A stretch of 64,000 nucleotides of DNA from Hyphomonadaceae bacterium (GTDB lineage: Bacteria > Pseudomonadota > Alphaproteobacteria > Caulobacterales > Aquidulcibacteraceae), in contig JAEUMP010000001.1 of the NCBI GenBank assembly GCA_016791445.1, positions 79,465-143,464 of the forward strand, read 5' to 3'. Under the pieces are notes generated by a model. It worked only from the letters and a program-made list of their open reading frames with translations. It had not been told where the DNA came from and made no database searches. How positions within the stretch are numbered: the stretch's first letter is position 1; each line of letters begins with the position of its first letter. Shown here one piece after another: positions 1 through 8,731 of the stretch. The position numbers and the translations under genes are program-made.

Positions 1-843
1 GCCGCCGTGGATGGTGGCCACGGTGAGCACGGTCGGCGTCGCCGTCACGTCGACGGTACGCGCAGCGACGGTGTTGAGTTCGGAGACGATCGCGCTCGAC
101 AGCGAGATGATGTCGATGCCCTGCGCGGGCCACGCGCCGTGCGTCTGTTTGCCGGTGAGCTTGATCTCGAAAGTGTCGGCGGCCGCCATGAAGCCTTCGG
201 CGCGGTAGTAGATCGTGCCCGGCGCGCCGGGCCCCACATGCAGGCCGAAGATCGCGCCCGGCGCGGGGTTCGCCAGCACGCCTTCCTCGATCATCATCGG
301 CGCGCCGCCGCGCTCGCCTGCGGGCGGGCCTTCCTCGGCTGGCTGGAAGATGAAGACGATCGTGCCGGGGATCTGCGCCTTCATGCCCGCGAGCACTTCT
401 GCGGCGCCCATCAGCATCGCCACGTGCGCGTCGTGTCCGCACGCGTGCGCGACCGGAGTCTCGGCGCCGTTGAAGCGGCCCTTGGCGCGCGAGGCGAACG
501 GCAGCCCCGTCTGTTCGAGCACCGGCAGCGCGTCCATGTCGGCGCGCAGCGCCACGACGGGCCCCGGCCGTCCGCCGCGCAGCACGCCGACGACTCCCGT
601 ATGCGCCACCCGCTCGCGCACTTCGAATCCGAGCCGTTTCAGATGCGCCGCCACCAGGCGTCCGGTGCGCACCTCGCTGTTGGCGAGTTCGGGGTTGGCG
701 TGAATATCGCGTCGCCAGGCGACGACCTTCGGCGTGACCGCCTCGATCCGCGCGGTGATGTCCGCAGCTGAAGCCGGGCTCGACTGCGCCGCCACGGGCG
801 AGAGCGCCAGCGCGAGCGCGGCGAAAGGGGCGAGGATTTTCAA
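1..843 (-). CDS. Secreted M20 family amidohydrolase (3' end beyond window)
   Basis: This is a metal-dependent amidohydrolase of the M20D type (hippurate, IAA-amino-acid or N-acyl-amino-acid hydrolase), which cleaves an acyl or amino acid amide. The 281 codons visible give an N-terminal signal peptide (hydrophobic run ending near SPVAAQ), then DMDALPV, the metal-site motif HACGHDAHV and PAEEG, as expected for the di-metal centre. The family usually has about 400-450 residues, so roughly a third is missing off the left edge. The start is TTG at 843, preceded by a GGGAG Shine-Dalgarno sequence, and no ATG gives a signal peptide. The signal peptide implies a periplasmic enzyme. The exact substrate cannot be read from sequence. 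Confidence 0.85.
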   Translation of the reverse strand, partial: MKILAPFAALALALSPVAAQSSPASAADITARIEAVTPKVVAWRRDIHANPELANSEVRTGRLVAAHLKRLGFEVRERVAHTGVVGVLRGGRPGPVVALRADMDALPVLEQTGLPFASRAKGRFNGAETPVAHACGHDAHVAMLMGAAEVLAGMKAQIPGTIVFIFQPAEEGPPAGERGGAPMMIEEGVLANPAPGAIFGLHVGPGAPGTIYYRAEGFMAAADTFEIKLTGKQTHGAWPAQGIDIISLSSAIVSELNTVAARTVDVTATPTVLTVATIHGG

Positions 844-979
844 GGCGATCTCCCGGGCTATGGGGAGACGATGACCTGCCGGGCGGCGGCGCGCAATCGG
901 CGGGGCGAAGGGCGCCCAGCTCTGCCCGACCACCTAAGGCTCCCGCGGCGCATGCGCGGGCGCCGCAAGCCCAACGCCG

Positions 980-1522
980 CTACCCGTTGTTCACCACCAG
1001 CCTGAGCCCCGCCTTCGCGCGGGCGACGGGCGGGTGCATGGCGCCGAGCTTGAGGCGGGCGATTGTGCGGCCTTCCACGAGCGCTTCGCCGCCGAGCGGC
1101 TGGAAGAGGCCGAGGAGTCGGTCGGCGGCGACCGGCGGCACGCGCAGCGGGGTGATGAGGATTTCCGCGCCGAGATGGCGTCCGTCATTCGTCTCGGCGT
1201 TGACGCGCAGCACGCCCGGCAGGCCAGCGGCGTTGACGGATTCCACGAAGGTCGAGATCAGCGCCTGGTCCGCTTTGGGGAAGAAGGCGAGAAAGTCCTT
1301 GCCGCGCGGATCGCCGCCGAAGAGCGCGATGAGTTCGGCGCCGAAGGTCCGCAGGACAAGCGCGCCGTCGCGACGGCGATCCATCACGAAGAGGCGCTCC
1401 ACTACGCGGTCCGCGCCGCCGCCGGGCGCCGGACGCGCCGCCGGATCGACCGCGCCCGCAAGCGCGCGTCCGTACGCGAGCAGGGCGCGCGTGTCGGGGT
1501 GAAAGGTCTCTTCGCCGATCAT
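980..1522 (-). CDS. PAS domain protein (PAS_5 type)
   Basis: This 180-residue soluble protein looks like the alphaproteobacterial PAS_5 family: an N-terminal FHPDTRALLAYGR segment, a central PAS-like core (ERLFVMDRRRDGALVLRTFG, LIALFGGDPRGKDFLAFF) and a C-terminal strand-rich part. PAS_5 proteins are putative small-ligand or redox sensors without an attached output domain; the ligand here is unknown. The frame stays open upstream to 1747, but the sequence before Met at 1522 is Arg/Ala-rich and does not look coding. The start at 1522 has only a weak ribosome site. It lies downstream of msrB on the same strand with a 145-base gap, so cotranscription is possible but not shown. Confidence 0.7.
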   Translation of the reverse strand: MIGEETFHPDTRALLAYGRALAGAVDPAARPAPGGGADRVVERLFVMDRRRDGALVLRTFGAELIALFGGDPRGKDFLAFFPKADQALISTFVESVNAAGLPGVLRVNAETNDGRHLGAEILITPLRVPPVAADRLLGLFQPLGGEALVEGRTIARLKLGAMHPPVARAKAGLRLVVNNG

Positions 1523-1667
1523 TGCACGCAAGGGTGAGCAAGCCGCGCGCCGCGCGGTTTCGCCTCTGCGGCGGCGCGGTTCCCGCGTCGCGCTTGGATC
1601 GGATGGACGGTCCGCCGCGTGGGGGAACCCGCGCGCGGCGTCCGTTCCAGCGCGAGACAGCGTTCCG

Positions 1668-2180
1668 TCAGGCCGGGACGAAGCGCAGCGCCACGCCGTT
1701 GTTGCAGTAGCGCAGGCCAGTGGGGCGGGGCCCGTCCTCGAAGACATGGCCCTGATGCCCGAGGCAGCGCGCGCAGTGATACTCGGTGCGCGGATAGCCG
1801 ATGACGAAGTCGCGCTTCGTGCCGATGTGCGGCTTCATCACGTCCCAGAAGCTCGGCCAGCCGGTGCCGCTGTCGTATTTCCAGTCGGCGCGGAACAGCG
1901 CGAGGTCGCAGCCGGCGCAGTGGAAGACGCCTGGGCGCTTCTCGTGTTCGAGGGGGCTCGTGCCGGCGCGCTCGGTGCCTTCGCGGCGCAGGACGTTGTA
2001 GGCGGCGGGCGACAGGCGCGCGCGCCATTGGGCGTCGGTGAGGCGGCGGAAGGGGCTGTCGGCGAACGCCGCCGTGCGGGCGTCGGAGGCGGCCTTGGGC
2101 TCCGCGCCCACGGGGGGCGAGCAGCCGGCGACGAAGGCGCCGGCGGTGAGCATGAAGAAGGCGCGTCGGGAAGCGGTCAT
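1668..2180 (-). CDS. msrB: Peptide-methionine (R)-S-oxide reductase, exported lipoprotein
   Basis: MsrB reduces methionine-R-sulfoxide in proteins. The 170-residue product has the two zinc-binding CxxC pairs (CAGC and CARC), the core GTGWPSFW and the catalytic-Cys motif RYCNNGVALRF. The N-terminus has twin arginines (SRRAFF), a hydrophobic stretch and a lipobox (VAGC), so it is probably a Tat- or Sec-exported lipoprotein protecting the envelope. The start at 2180 is fixed by a strong AAAGGGAGG ribosome site just upstream; the longer open frame to 2240 overlaps the preceding gene. It begins 13 bases after the upstream gene ends, so the two are very likely one transcript. Confidence 0.9.
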   Translation of the reverse strand: MTASRRAFFMLTAGAFVAGCSPPVGAEPKAASDARTAAFADSPFRRLTDAQWRARLSPAAYNVLRREGTERAGTSPLEHEKRPGVFHCAGCDLALFRADWKYDSGTGWPSFWDVMKPHIGTKRDFVIGYPRTEYHCARCLGHQGHVFEDGPRPTGLRYCNNGVALRFVPA

Positions 2181-2193
2181 GCCTCCCTTTACG

Positions 2194-2568
2194 CTATCTG
2201 CCGGCGGTCGGTTTCGGATCTTCCAGCATGCCGGCGACATTGCCGAGGAAGCGGTCGATGACCGCCGCCGACCGCGGTTCGCCGAGTTCGGCTTCCGCGA
2301 TGGTGGTGTCGAGGCGCTGGAGCTCGAGGGCGGCGCCCGTGTGGCCCAGCGTGCGCGCCTGCAGCATCGTCGCCTGGAGGCGCATCTTGAACCGGCGGCG
2401 GGACTTCGCGTCGCGCAGGTCCATGGCCGCCGAGCGCAGCTGCCGCGTCAGCGCGGCGAGCGAATACTCGCGGTCCTCCGGCGCATGCTTGCGCCGTTCG
2501 CTCAGCCGGAAGCGTTTCACTCCGGAACGCCGATCGAGCCCGATATAGTCGTCGCTCTCAATCCACAT
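2194..2568 (-). CDS. Conserved hypothetical protein upstream of msrB
   Basis: This is a 124-residue, charged, soluble protein that I do not recognise. It begins MWIESDDYIGLDRRSG and then is mostly predicted helix rich in Arg and Leu (LRSAAMDLRDAKSRRRF). There is no signal peptide or membrane segment. ATG at 2568 is preferred because GGAG sits nine bases upstream; alternatives are ATG at 2574 and GTG at 2583. It ends 13 bases before msrB and should share its transcript. A role linked to MsrB is only inference from position. Confidence 0.6.
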   Translation of the reverse strand: MWIESDDYIGLDRRSGVKRFRLSERRKHAPEDREYSLAALTRQLRSAAMDLRDAKSRRRFKMRLQATMLQARTLGHTGAALELQRLDTTIAEAELGEPRSAAVIDRFLGNVAGMLEDPKPTAGR

Positions 2569-2681
2569 GACCATCTGCTCCACAAATGGACGGACCGGGG
2601 CCGCGCCATTTCCCGAAGCGGGCGGTGCAAGACACGCGCCCGGTTACGGCGTGGAGAGAATGCGCGTTAACGCTGAAGCGG

Positions 2682-4232
2682 TTAAACGATCTTCGACTGC
2701 TTGCCGCCCCAGTACGCATCCCGCAGCAGGCGCTTGTAGAGTTTGCCCGTCGGGTGGCGCGGCAGCTCGACGTGGAAGTCGATCGAGCGCGGACACTTGA
2801 TGTGGCTGAGATGCTGGCGGCAGAATTCGAGCAGCTCCGCCTCGACCTCCGGCCCCGCGCTTGCGGGATCCAGCAGCTGGATCGCGGCCTTCACCTCTTC
2901 GCCGAAGTCCTCGTTCGGAATGCCGAACACGGCGGCGTCCGCGACCTTCGGATGCGTGACGAGGAGGTTCTCCACCTCCTGCGGATAGATGTTCACGCCG
3001 CCGGAGATGATCATGAACGCCTTGCGGTCGGTCAGGAAGAGATAGCCGCCCTCATTGACGTAGCCGACATCGCCGAGCGTTGACCAGCCGTGCTTGTTCT
3101 TGGATTCCGCCGTCTTCTCGGGGGAGTTGTGGTACTGGAACTCCGGGCCGTTGGCGAAGAAGACCGCGCCTTCCACGCCGGGCGGGACTTCATCGCCGTT
3201 CTCGTCGCAGATCTTCAACTCGCCGAGGATCGCCTTGCCGACGGAGCCCTTGTTGGCGAGCCATTCCTGCGGACCGATGGAGCAGAATCCGTTGCCCTCG
3301 GTGCCGGCGTAGTATTCGTGGATGACCGGCCCCCACCAGTCCATCATCGCTTCCTTCACCGCGACGGGACACGGGGCTGCGGCGTGGATCGCCATCTGCA
3401 TGGACGAAACATCGTACTTCGCGCGCACCTCCGGCGGCAGCTTGAGCATGCGCACGAACATGGTCGGCACGAGTTGGCTCGCGTTGATCTGATATTTCTC
3501 GACGACCGCGAGATAGGTCTCGGGATCGAACTTCTCCATGATGAACGTCGTCGCGCCGAAGCGCTGCAGCGACATCGTCCAGCGCAGGGGCGCTGCATGG
3601 TAAAGCGGCGCGGGCGTGAGATAGCGGCTGTGCGCGCCGAGGCCGTAGAGCGCCTGCGTCAGCATCATCAGCGGATTGGGCGCATCGATCTCGAGACCGG
3701 AGAGCGCCACGCGCACGCCTTTCGGACGACCTGTCGTGCCCGACGAATAAAGCATGTCGGCGCCGGCGGTTTCGTCGGCGATCGGCGCGTTCGGATACGT
3801 CGCGCGCGTGTCGACATAAGAGGGCAGGCCCGCAATGTCGCCGCCGACGGAGAAGCCCCTGACGCCGGCCGCCTTCGCGGTGGGTTCGGCGAGCGCTTCA
3901 AGGCCTGCGGTTGCAAGCCCCGGTGAAATGAACAGCGCCTTCGCGCCGCTGTCTTCCAGGATGTAGGCGATCTCGCCGCCGGTGAGCTTGGTGGAGATGC
4001 ACACGTAATAGAGCCCCGAGCGTTGCGCCCCCCAGGTCAGCTCGAAGTATTCCGGCAGGTTCTCCATCAGGATGGCGATGACGTCGCCGGTCTGCAGACC
4101 CAGTCCCCGGAACATCTGGGCGGTCCGGTTGGCGCGGTCCTCCAGTTCCCCGAAGGTCACGGTCCGCCCCGATCCGGTCATGACGATCACCGGCTTGTCG
4201 GGGTGGGTCGCGGCGTGGGCGCGGGGGTGCAT
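2682..4232 (-). CDS. AMP-dependent acyl-CoA synthetase
   Basis: This 516-residue member of the ANL adenylating superfamily activates a carboxylic acid with ATP and then forms the CoA thioester. The A3 phosphate-binding loop (YSSGTTGRPKGVR, about residues 163-175), A5 (YYAGTEGNGF), A7 (LGDVGYVNEGG), the hinge LTDRK and the A10 lysine region (PTGKLYKRLLRD) are all present, and the length is usual for fatty-acid or aryl-acid CoA ligases. The start at 4232 has GGGAGA upstream. The chain-length preference is not readable. Repeated GTCACG motifs upstream (4284-4315) suggest control by a dedicated repressor. Confidence 0.9.
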   Translation of the reverse strand: MHPRAHAATHPDKPVIVMTGSGRTVTFGELEDRANRTAQMFRGLGLQTGDVIAILMENLPEYFELTWGAQRSGLYYVCISTKLTGGEIAYILEDSGAKALFISPGLATAGLEALAEPTAKAAGVRGFSVGGDIAGLPSYVDTRATYPNAPIADETAGADMLYSSGTTGRPKGVRVALSGLEIDAPNPLMMLTQALYGLGAHSRYLTPAPLYHAAPLRWTMSLQRFGATTFIMEKFDPETYLAVVEKYQINASQLVPTMFVRMLKLPPEVRAKYDVSSMQMAIHAAAPCPVAVKEAMMDWWGPVIHEYYAGTEGNGFCSIGPQEWLANKGSVGKAILGELKICDENGDEVPPGVEGAVFFANGPEFQYHNSPEKTAESKNKHGWSTLGDVGYVNEGGYLFLTDRKAFMIISGGVNIYPQEVENLLVTHPKVADAAVFGIPNEDFGEEVKAAIQLLDPASAGPEVEAELLEFCRQHLSHIKCPRSIDFHVELPRHPTGKLYKRLLRDAYWGGKQSKIV

Positions 4233-4627
4233 GGCGGTTCTCCCTCAGAGGTCGTTCAGGACGCTTTTCGGGAGTTTGTTTCCCGTGACGGTCCGTCACG
4301 CAAGCGTCACGCAAGGTTATTGCGTGGGTCACACCGCAGTAGAAATGTTCACGGTAAGGTCAAAGTGGCCGTTCGACTGTCGAAGCGCCATTGACAACGG
4401 AGGGTTTTCCGAAAATTTAGGCGCTCGACGTGTGTGCAGAACGAAGACCGCGAAGAAGCGGCGGGTTCGGCGTGCGGTGGGAGGAGCTTCAGCGCCTTGG
4501 GGAGGCCCTGGGCGCGTCCCTTTCCCGGAACACATGAACGGAACACAAGGCGGACCGAGTTTCGCCGGAAACAGGAAGCATACGGGCTTATCGGTCCGGT
4601 TGGTTAGTCGGCTTAAAAGGGCAGATC
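4233..4627. other. Divergent intergenic region between acyl-CoA synthetase and exbB
   Basis: These 395 bases hold no convincing gene. The left third has the GTCACG repeat cluster next to the acyl-CoA synthetase start. Towards exbB there is a TTGACA at 4391-4396, with AATTTA 17 bases downstream (4414-4419), a possible but imperfect sigma-70 promoter for the exb-tonB operon. A ribosome site (AAAAGGG) precedes the exbB ATG. No Fur-like palindrome was recognised by eye. Confidence 0.5.
4284..4315. promoter_or_regulatory. Candidate operator: palindrome plus tandem 11-base repeat
   Basis: CGTGAC-GGTCC-GTCACG forms a perfect 6-base inverted repeat at 4284-4300. It is followed by a direct tandem repeat of CGTCACGCAAG at 4294-4304 and 4305-4315. 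A further GGTCAC lies at 4327. The cluster sits 52-83 bases upstream of the acyl-CoA synthetase start, where a TetR-, FadR- or PsrA-like regulator of fatty-acid genes would be expected to bind. The regulator is not identified. Confidence 0.4.
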
Positions 4628-5494
4628 ATGAACGCGTTGACCTACTCTCTCCTCTCGCTCTACGCGCAGGCGACCACGCCGGCGACGCCGGGGGCGACGC
4701 CCACAGATCCGGCCGCGCCGCCGCCGCCGGCCTCGCCGAGCGCCGAGGAACTCGCGGCCGCCCAGGCTGCGGCCACGGAAAGCGCCAAGACCGCCGCCGG
4801 CCAGGGCGAGCACAGCCTCAACCTCCTCTCGCTCTTCGAGAAGTTGGAAATGGTGGAAAAAGTGGTCATGGTGATCCTGCTGATCGCCACGATCTACACG
4901 CTGGCGCTCGTGATCGAAAAGTTCGTGGTCATGCGCGGCACCAACGCCAAGATCAAGGAATTCACCGCCGCGTTCCGCAAGGCGAACTCGGTGGAAGAAG
5001 CTGAAGCCATCGTCCGCAAGCTGCCGGCCTCCGGCATCAAGTCGATGTTCGACGCCGGCATGAACGAAGTCCGCAAGACGCAGGACCTCGGCCTCTACAC
5101 GATGCGCGACGCCCGCGACCACACCATGCAGCGCGTGGCCTCCGCCATGACGATCAAGCAAAACGAGAACCTGGAAGACATCGGCTCCTCGATGACCTTC
5201 CTCGCCTCGATCGGCTCCAACGCTCCGTTCATCGGCCTGTTCGGCACCGTCTGGGGGATCATGAACTCCTTCGTCGGCATCGTCGCCACGCAGTCCACCT
5301 CGCTGGTCGCGGTCGCCCCCGGCATCGCCGGCGCGCTGCTCGCCACGGCGGCGGGTCTCGTCGCGGCTATCCCGGCGGTGCTCACCTACAACTTCGCGGC
5401 CAAGCAGATCTCCAAGATCGGCGGCAAGTACGAGGACTTCCTCGCCGAGTTCGTCGCCCTCGTGTCGCGTGACATGGACCGCCGCGGCGCCTAA
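4628..5494 (+). CDS. exbB: ExbB/TolQ/MotA family proton channel subunit
   Basis: ExbB is the pentameric proton-conducting subunit of the inner-membrane ExbB-ExbD motor that energises TonB. The 288-residue protein has an Ala/Pro-rich periplasmic N-terminal extension (about residues 15-60), a first membrane segment near 78-98 ([20 protein letters not shown]), a long cytoplasmic loop, and the conserved pair of membrane helices ([20 protein letters not shown] and [17 protein letters not shown]) typical of the MotA/TolQ/ExbB fold. A GGG ribosome site precedes ATG 4628. It is the first gene of exbB-exbD-exbD-tonB. It is more likely ExbB than TolQ because tonB follows directly and no tol/pal genes are nearby. 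Confidence 0.9.
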   Translation: MNALTYSLLSLYAQATTPATPGATPTDPAAPPPPASPSAEELAAAQAAATESAKTAAGQGEHSLNLLSLFEKLEMVEKVVMVILLIATIYTLALVIEKFVVMRGTNAKIKEFTAAFRKANSVEEAEAIVRKLPASGIKSMFDAGMNEVRKTQDLGLYTMRDARDHTMQRVASAMTIKQNENLEDIGSSMTFLASIGSNAPFIGLFGTVWGIMNSFVGIVATQSTSLVAVAPGIAGALLATAAGLVAAIPAVLTYNFAAKQISKIGGKYEDFLAEFVALVSRDMDRRGA

Positions 5495-5529
5495 GCGGGT
5501 CTGCGGACGGTACTCGAGGAGCATCGCCC

Positions 5530-6039
5530 ATGGGCGCAAAACTGGACTCAGGCGTCGGCAAGAAGCGCGGACGCCCGGATGTGAACGCCGATCCGAACGT
5601 GATCCCGTTCATCGACGTCATGCTCGTGCTGCTGATCATCTTCATGGTGACAGCGCCGATCGCGGCGGTCGACATCAAGACCGACATGCCGGACTCCAAG
5701 CTCTTGGCGTCCAAGCGGCCCAATAAGCCTGTGTGGGTCACGGTCGTCGACGGGACGGACTGCTTGCAGAAGGTGAAGGGGGAATCGCCGTCGGCCTGCC
5801 CCGCCGTCTTCGTGCAGGAGGACGAGGTCACCTTCGACGAGATCGGGTTCAAGACCCGTGAAGCGATCAAGGCGACTGACCGGTCGAAGGCCAACGACGA
5901 GGACTGGATCGAAGACCAGCGCGTCTATGTCCGCGCCTCGGGCTCCACGCAGTACAAGAACGTCACCCGCGTGATGAACCGTCTGCAGGACTCGCGTCTC
6001 ACCAAGATCGGCCTCGTCGCCGACGACAAGCGCAAGTAA
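5530..6039 (+). CDS. exbD: ExbD family biopolymer transport protein, first copy
   Basis: This 169-residue ExbD has a short cytoplasmic N-terminus, a single membrane helix with the essential Asp (NVIPFIDVMLVLLIIFMV) and a periplasmic domain. Together with ExbB it uses the proton-motive force to drive TonB. Unlike the next gene it carries an insertion in the periplasmic domain with two Cys residues (DCLQKV and SACPAV), which may form a disulfide. GAGGAG precedes the ATG. It starts 35 bases after exbB and is followed after 18 bases by a second exbD. Confidence 0.9.
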   Translation: MGAKLDSGVGKKRGRPDVNADPNVIPFIDVMLVLLIIFMVTAPIAAVDIKTDMPDSKLLASKRPNKPVWVTVVDGTDCLQKVKGESPSACPAVFVQEDEVTFDEIGFKTREAIKATDRSKANDEDWIEDQRVYVRASGSTQYKNVTRVMNRLQDSRLTKIGLVADDKRK

Positions 6040-6057
6040 GCGGGAGGACCGACACCC

Positions 6058-6531
6058 ATGGCCGGGAAACTCGCAAGTACAGGCAGCGGCAAGACGCCTG
6101 CCATCAACTCCGAACCGAACGTCATTCCGTTCATCGACATCATGCTCGTGCTGCTGATCATCTTCATGGTCGCAGCGCCGTTGCCGACCGTGGACATCAA
6201 GGTTGACCTGCCGCCTCCGGGCCGCCCGGTTTACACCGAGCCCACGGACAAGCCGACGACGGTGGGCATGGTCGATCTTGGCGGCAACGTCAGCTACTTC
6301 ATCGAAGGCGTGCCGACGCCAAGGGACCGCTTCCAGGACGAACTCCTGCGCGTCGCCCGTGAGCGCAACCCGTCCTACTCGGGCGACCTCGCGCAGCTCT
6401 TCTCTGAAGCCAAGGTCTTCGTCGATGCCGATCAGGAGACTTCTTACAACAACGTGATCGAGCTCATTAACGAGATTGACCAGGCGGGCTTCAAGAAGGT
6501 CAGTCTGCTCGTCAAAGAAGCCGCGATCTGA
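6058..6531 (+). CDS. exbD: ExbD family biopolymer transport protein, second copy
   Basis: This second, 157-residue ExbD paralogue has the same membrane helix (NVIPFIDIMLVLLIIFMV with the proton-relay Asp) but a different periplasmic domain that lacks the two Cys of the first copy (DLPPPGRPVYTEPTDKPTT, then QETSYNNVIELINEID). Tandem exbD genes are known in alphaproteobacterial TonB clusters and allow a hetero-dimeric ExbD. Its ribosome site is GGAGGA. tonB follows after 13 bases, so all four genes should be on one transcript. Confidence 0.9.
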   Translation: MAGKLASTGSGKTPAINSEPNVIPFIDIMLVLLIIFMVAAPLPTVDIKVDLPPPGRPVYTEPTDKPTTVGMVDLGGNVSYFIEGVPTPRDRFQDELLRVARERNPSYSGDLAQLFSEAKVFVDADQETSYNNVIELINEIDQAGFKKVSLLVKEAAI

Positions 6532-6544
6532 GGACCGACGAACG

Positions 6545-7153
<609 letters not shown>

Positions 7154-7178
7154 CGATCGCCTGATCGCCAGAACCAAG

Positions 7179-7214
7179 CGCCGCAGAGTTCACGCTCTGC
7201 GGCGTTCTTCTTTT
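7179..7214 (+). terminator. Rho-independent terminator after tonB
   Basis: A perfect 10-base stem (CGCCGCAGAG pairing with CTCTGCGGCG) has a 6-base loop and is followed by the T-rich tail TTCTTCTTTT. It ends the exbB-exbD-exbD-tonB operon. Confidence 0.9.
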
Positions 7215-7340
7215 CGGCGCTTGCGGCCTACTGCAACTTCTCCCCGCGTCCGCCGCGGTTTCGGCCAAATCCGACGCGACACAACCTCGTGAGCGCTGTA
7301 AAGGGCGTCGGTCGCAGTTCAACCACGCGGAGGAAATCCC

Positions 7341-7718
7341 ATGAAGTACGCCATCGCCGCCATTGCGGTGGTTGCAGCCATCGCCGGCGGCGCCATTGCG
7401 CAAACAACGGAAGCTCCGGCGCCCCCGCCGCCGTCCGCGTGCGCGGCCTACCCGACGGCGCCGGCGATCCCGGACTCCGCCACCTTCAAGCGGGGTCGCA
7501 ATGTCGACCAGAAGGCGGTCAACGCGCAGACCGAGAAGGTCAACGCCTATCTCAATGACTTCCAGACCAAGCATGGCTGCCGCATTTCGGAAGTGCGCGC
7601 GCTCGAAGCCCAGCTCAACGCCCGCGTCGCCGAAGCGAAAGCCGGTCAGGACGGCGCGCTGCAGTATCGCGAACAATGGCAGGCGACGGTCGACAGCCTC
7701 GCGCCCGCGAAGAAGTAA
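7341..7718 (+). CDS. Small periplasmic hypothetical protein
   Basis: This 125-residue protein has a clear Sec signal peptide (about residues 1-20, ending GGAIAQ). A Pro-rich linker and a mostly helical, charged domain follow (about residues 50-120: NAQTEKVNAYLNDFQTKHGC), which looks coiled-coil-like. Two Cys (near residues 34 and 80) could form a disulfide. The ribosome site GGAGGAAA is strong. It stands alone between two terminators, so it is monocistronic. I do not recognise the family. Confidence 0.75.
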   Translation: MKYAIAAIAVVAAIAGGAIAQTTEAPAPPPPSACAAYPTAPAIPDSATFKRGRNVDQKAVNAQTEKVNAYLNDFQTKHGCRISEVRALEAQLNARVAEAKAGQDGALQYREQWQATVDSLAPAKK

Positions 7719-7744
7719 CATTCCGCATCCCTGCGGTTTGGGAA

Positions 7745-7773
7745 GGGCGGCGCCGGTCGGCGTCGCCCTTTTT
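7745..7773 (+). terminator. Rho-independent terminator
   Basis: GGGCG...CGCCC with an inner CGCC...GGCG stem (one mismatch) and loop GGTC is followed by TTTTT. It closes the gene at 7341-7718, and its T tract lies shortly before the next gene. Confidence 0.85.
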
Positions 7774-7836
7774 CGTTTGCAGTTGACCGACGCAGCGTCA
7801 CCGCGCTCCAGTGCCGTCAAACCGGAGGAGCCGATC

Positions 7837-8727
7837 ATGGGCACGCGCATCGACTTTGAAACCTGCTATCTCGACATCGCCGACGGCGTCGCCGTGCTCA
7901 CGCTCAACCGCCCCGACCGCATGAACGCCTTCACCGGGCAGATGATGCTCGACATGATCGCGGCCTTCGACAAGACCGACGCCGACGACGCGGTGAAGGC
8001 CGTCATCGTCACCGGCGCCGGGCGCGCCTTCTGCGCGGGCGCCGATCTCGGCGCGGGCGCCAAGACTTTCGATTATGAAGCGCGAGACGACCGCCCCGAG
8101 CGCGGCAAGAAGGAAGATCTCGAATATCTGCGCGACGGCGGCGGGCGTCTGACATTGCGCATCTTTGAATCGCTGAAGCCCGTCATCGCCGCGGTGAACG
8201 GCGCGGCGGTCGGCGTCGGCGTCACCATGCAGCTGCCGATGGATATCCGTATCGCATCGAACGATGCGAAGTTCGGCTTCGTCTTCGCGCGGCGCGGTAT
8301 CGTGCCGGAGGCGTGCTCGTCATGGTTCCTGCCGCGTCTCGTGGGGCCGTCCACGGCGCTGGAATGGTGCTATTCAGGCCGCGTCTTTCCGGCGTCCGAA
8401 GCGAAGGAGCGCGGCCTCGTGAGGTCGTTGCACGCGCCGGAAGACCTCATGCCCGCCGCCCACGCCATCGCGCGCGAGATCGTCGACAATACCGCGCCCG
8501 TATCCGTCACGCTGACTCGGCACATGCTGTGGCGCATGCTCGGCGCTGATCATCCGATGGAAGCGCACAAGATCGACAGCCGCGCCATCTTCGCGCGCGG
8601 CAAGCAGGCGGATGCGAAGGAGGGCGTGATGTCCTTCCTCGAGAAGCGCACGCCCAGCTATCCGGACACGGTGTCGAAGGACTTGCCGGACTTCTACCCG
8701 TGGTGGACCGAACGCAAGTTCGAATAG
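7837..8727 (+). CDS. Enoyl-CoA hydratase/isomerase (crotonase) family protein
   Basis: This 296-residue crotonase-fold enzyme acts on acyl-CoA esters. Visible motifs are VAVLTLNRPDRMNAF (N-terminal strand), the first oxyanion-hole segment AGRAFCAGADLG, and the second, PVIAAVNGAAVGVG. The position of the usual first catalytic Glu reads AKFGFVFARRGIVPEACSSW, so a Glu near PEA may serve. The GGAGGAG ribosome site supports ATG 7837. It could be a hydratase or isomerase of fatty-acid degradation; the exact substrate is not readable. Its stop lies 4 bases from the convergent MFS gene. Confidence 0.85.
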   Translation: MGTRIDFETCYLDIADGVAVLTLNRPDRMNAFTGQMMLDMIAAFDKTDADDAVKAVIVTGAGRAFCAGADLGAGAKTFDYEARDDRPERGKKEDLEYLRDGGGRLTLRIFESLKPVIAAVNGAAVGVGVTMQLPMDIRIASNDAKFGFVFARRGIVPEACSSWFLPRLVGPSTALEWCYSGRVFPASEAKERGLVRSLHAPEDLMPAAHAIAREIVDNTAPVSVTLTRHMLWRMLGADHPMEAHKIDSRAIFARGKQADAKEGVMSFLEKRTPSYPDTVSKDLPDFYPWWTERKFE

Positions 8728-8731
8728 GGCG

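Noticed and set aside
960..979. GC-rich partial palindrome after the PAS gene
   Set aside because: A short CCCGCG...CGCGGG stem is possible but has no T tract; too weak to call a terminator.
1523..1747. N-terminal extension of the PAS protein
   Set aside because: The extra 75 residues are Arg/Ala/Pro-rich with no PAS-like pattern and look like non-coding GC-rich DNA.
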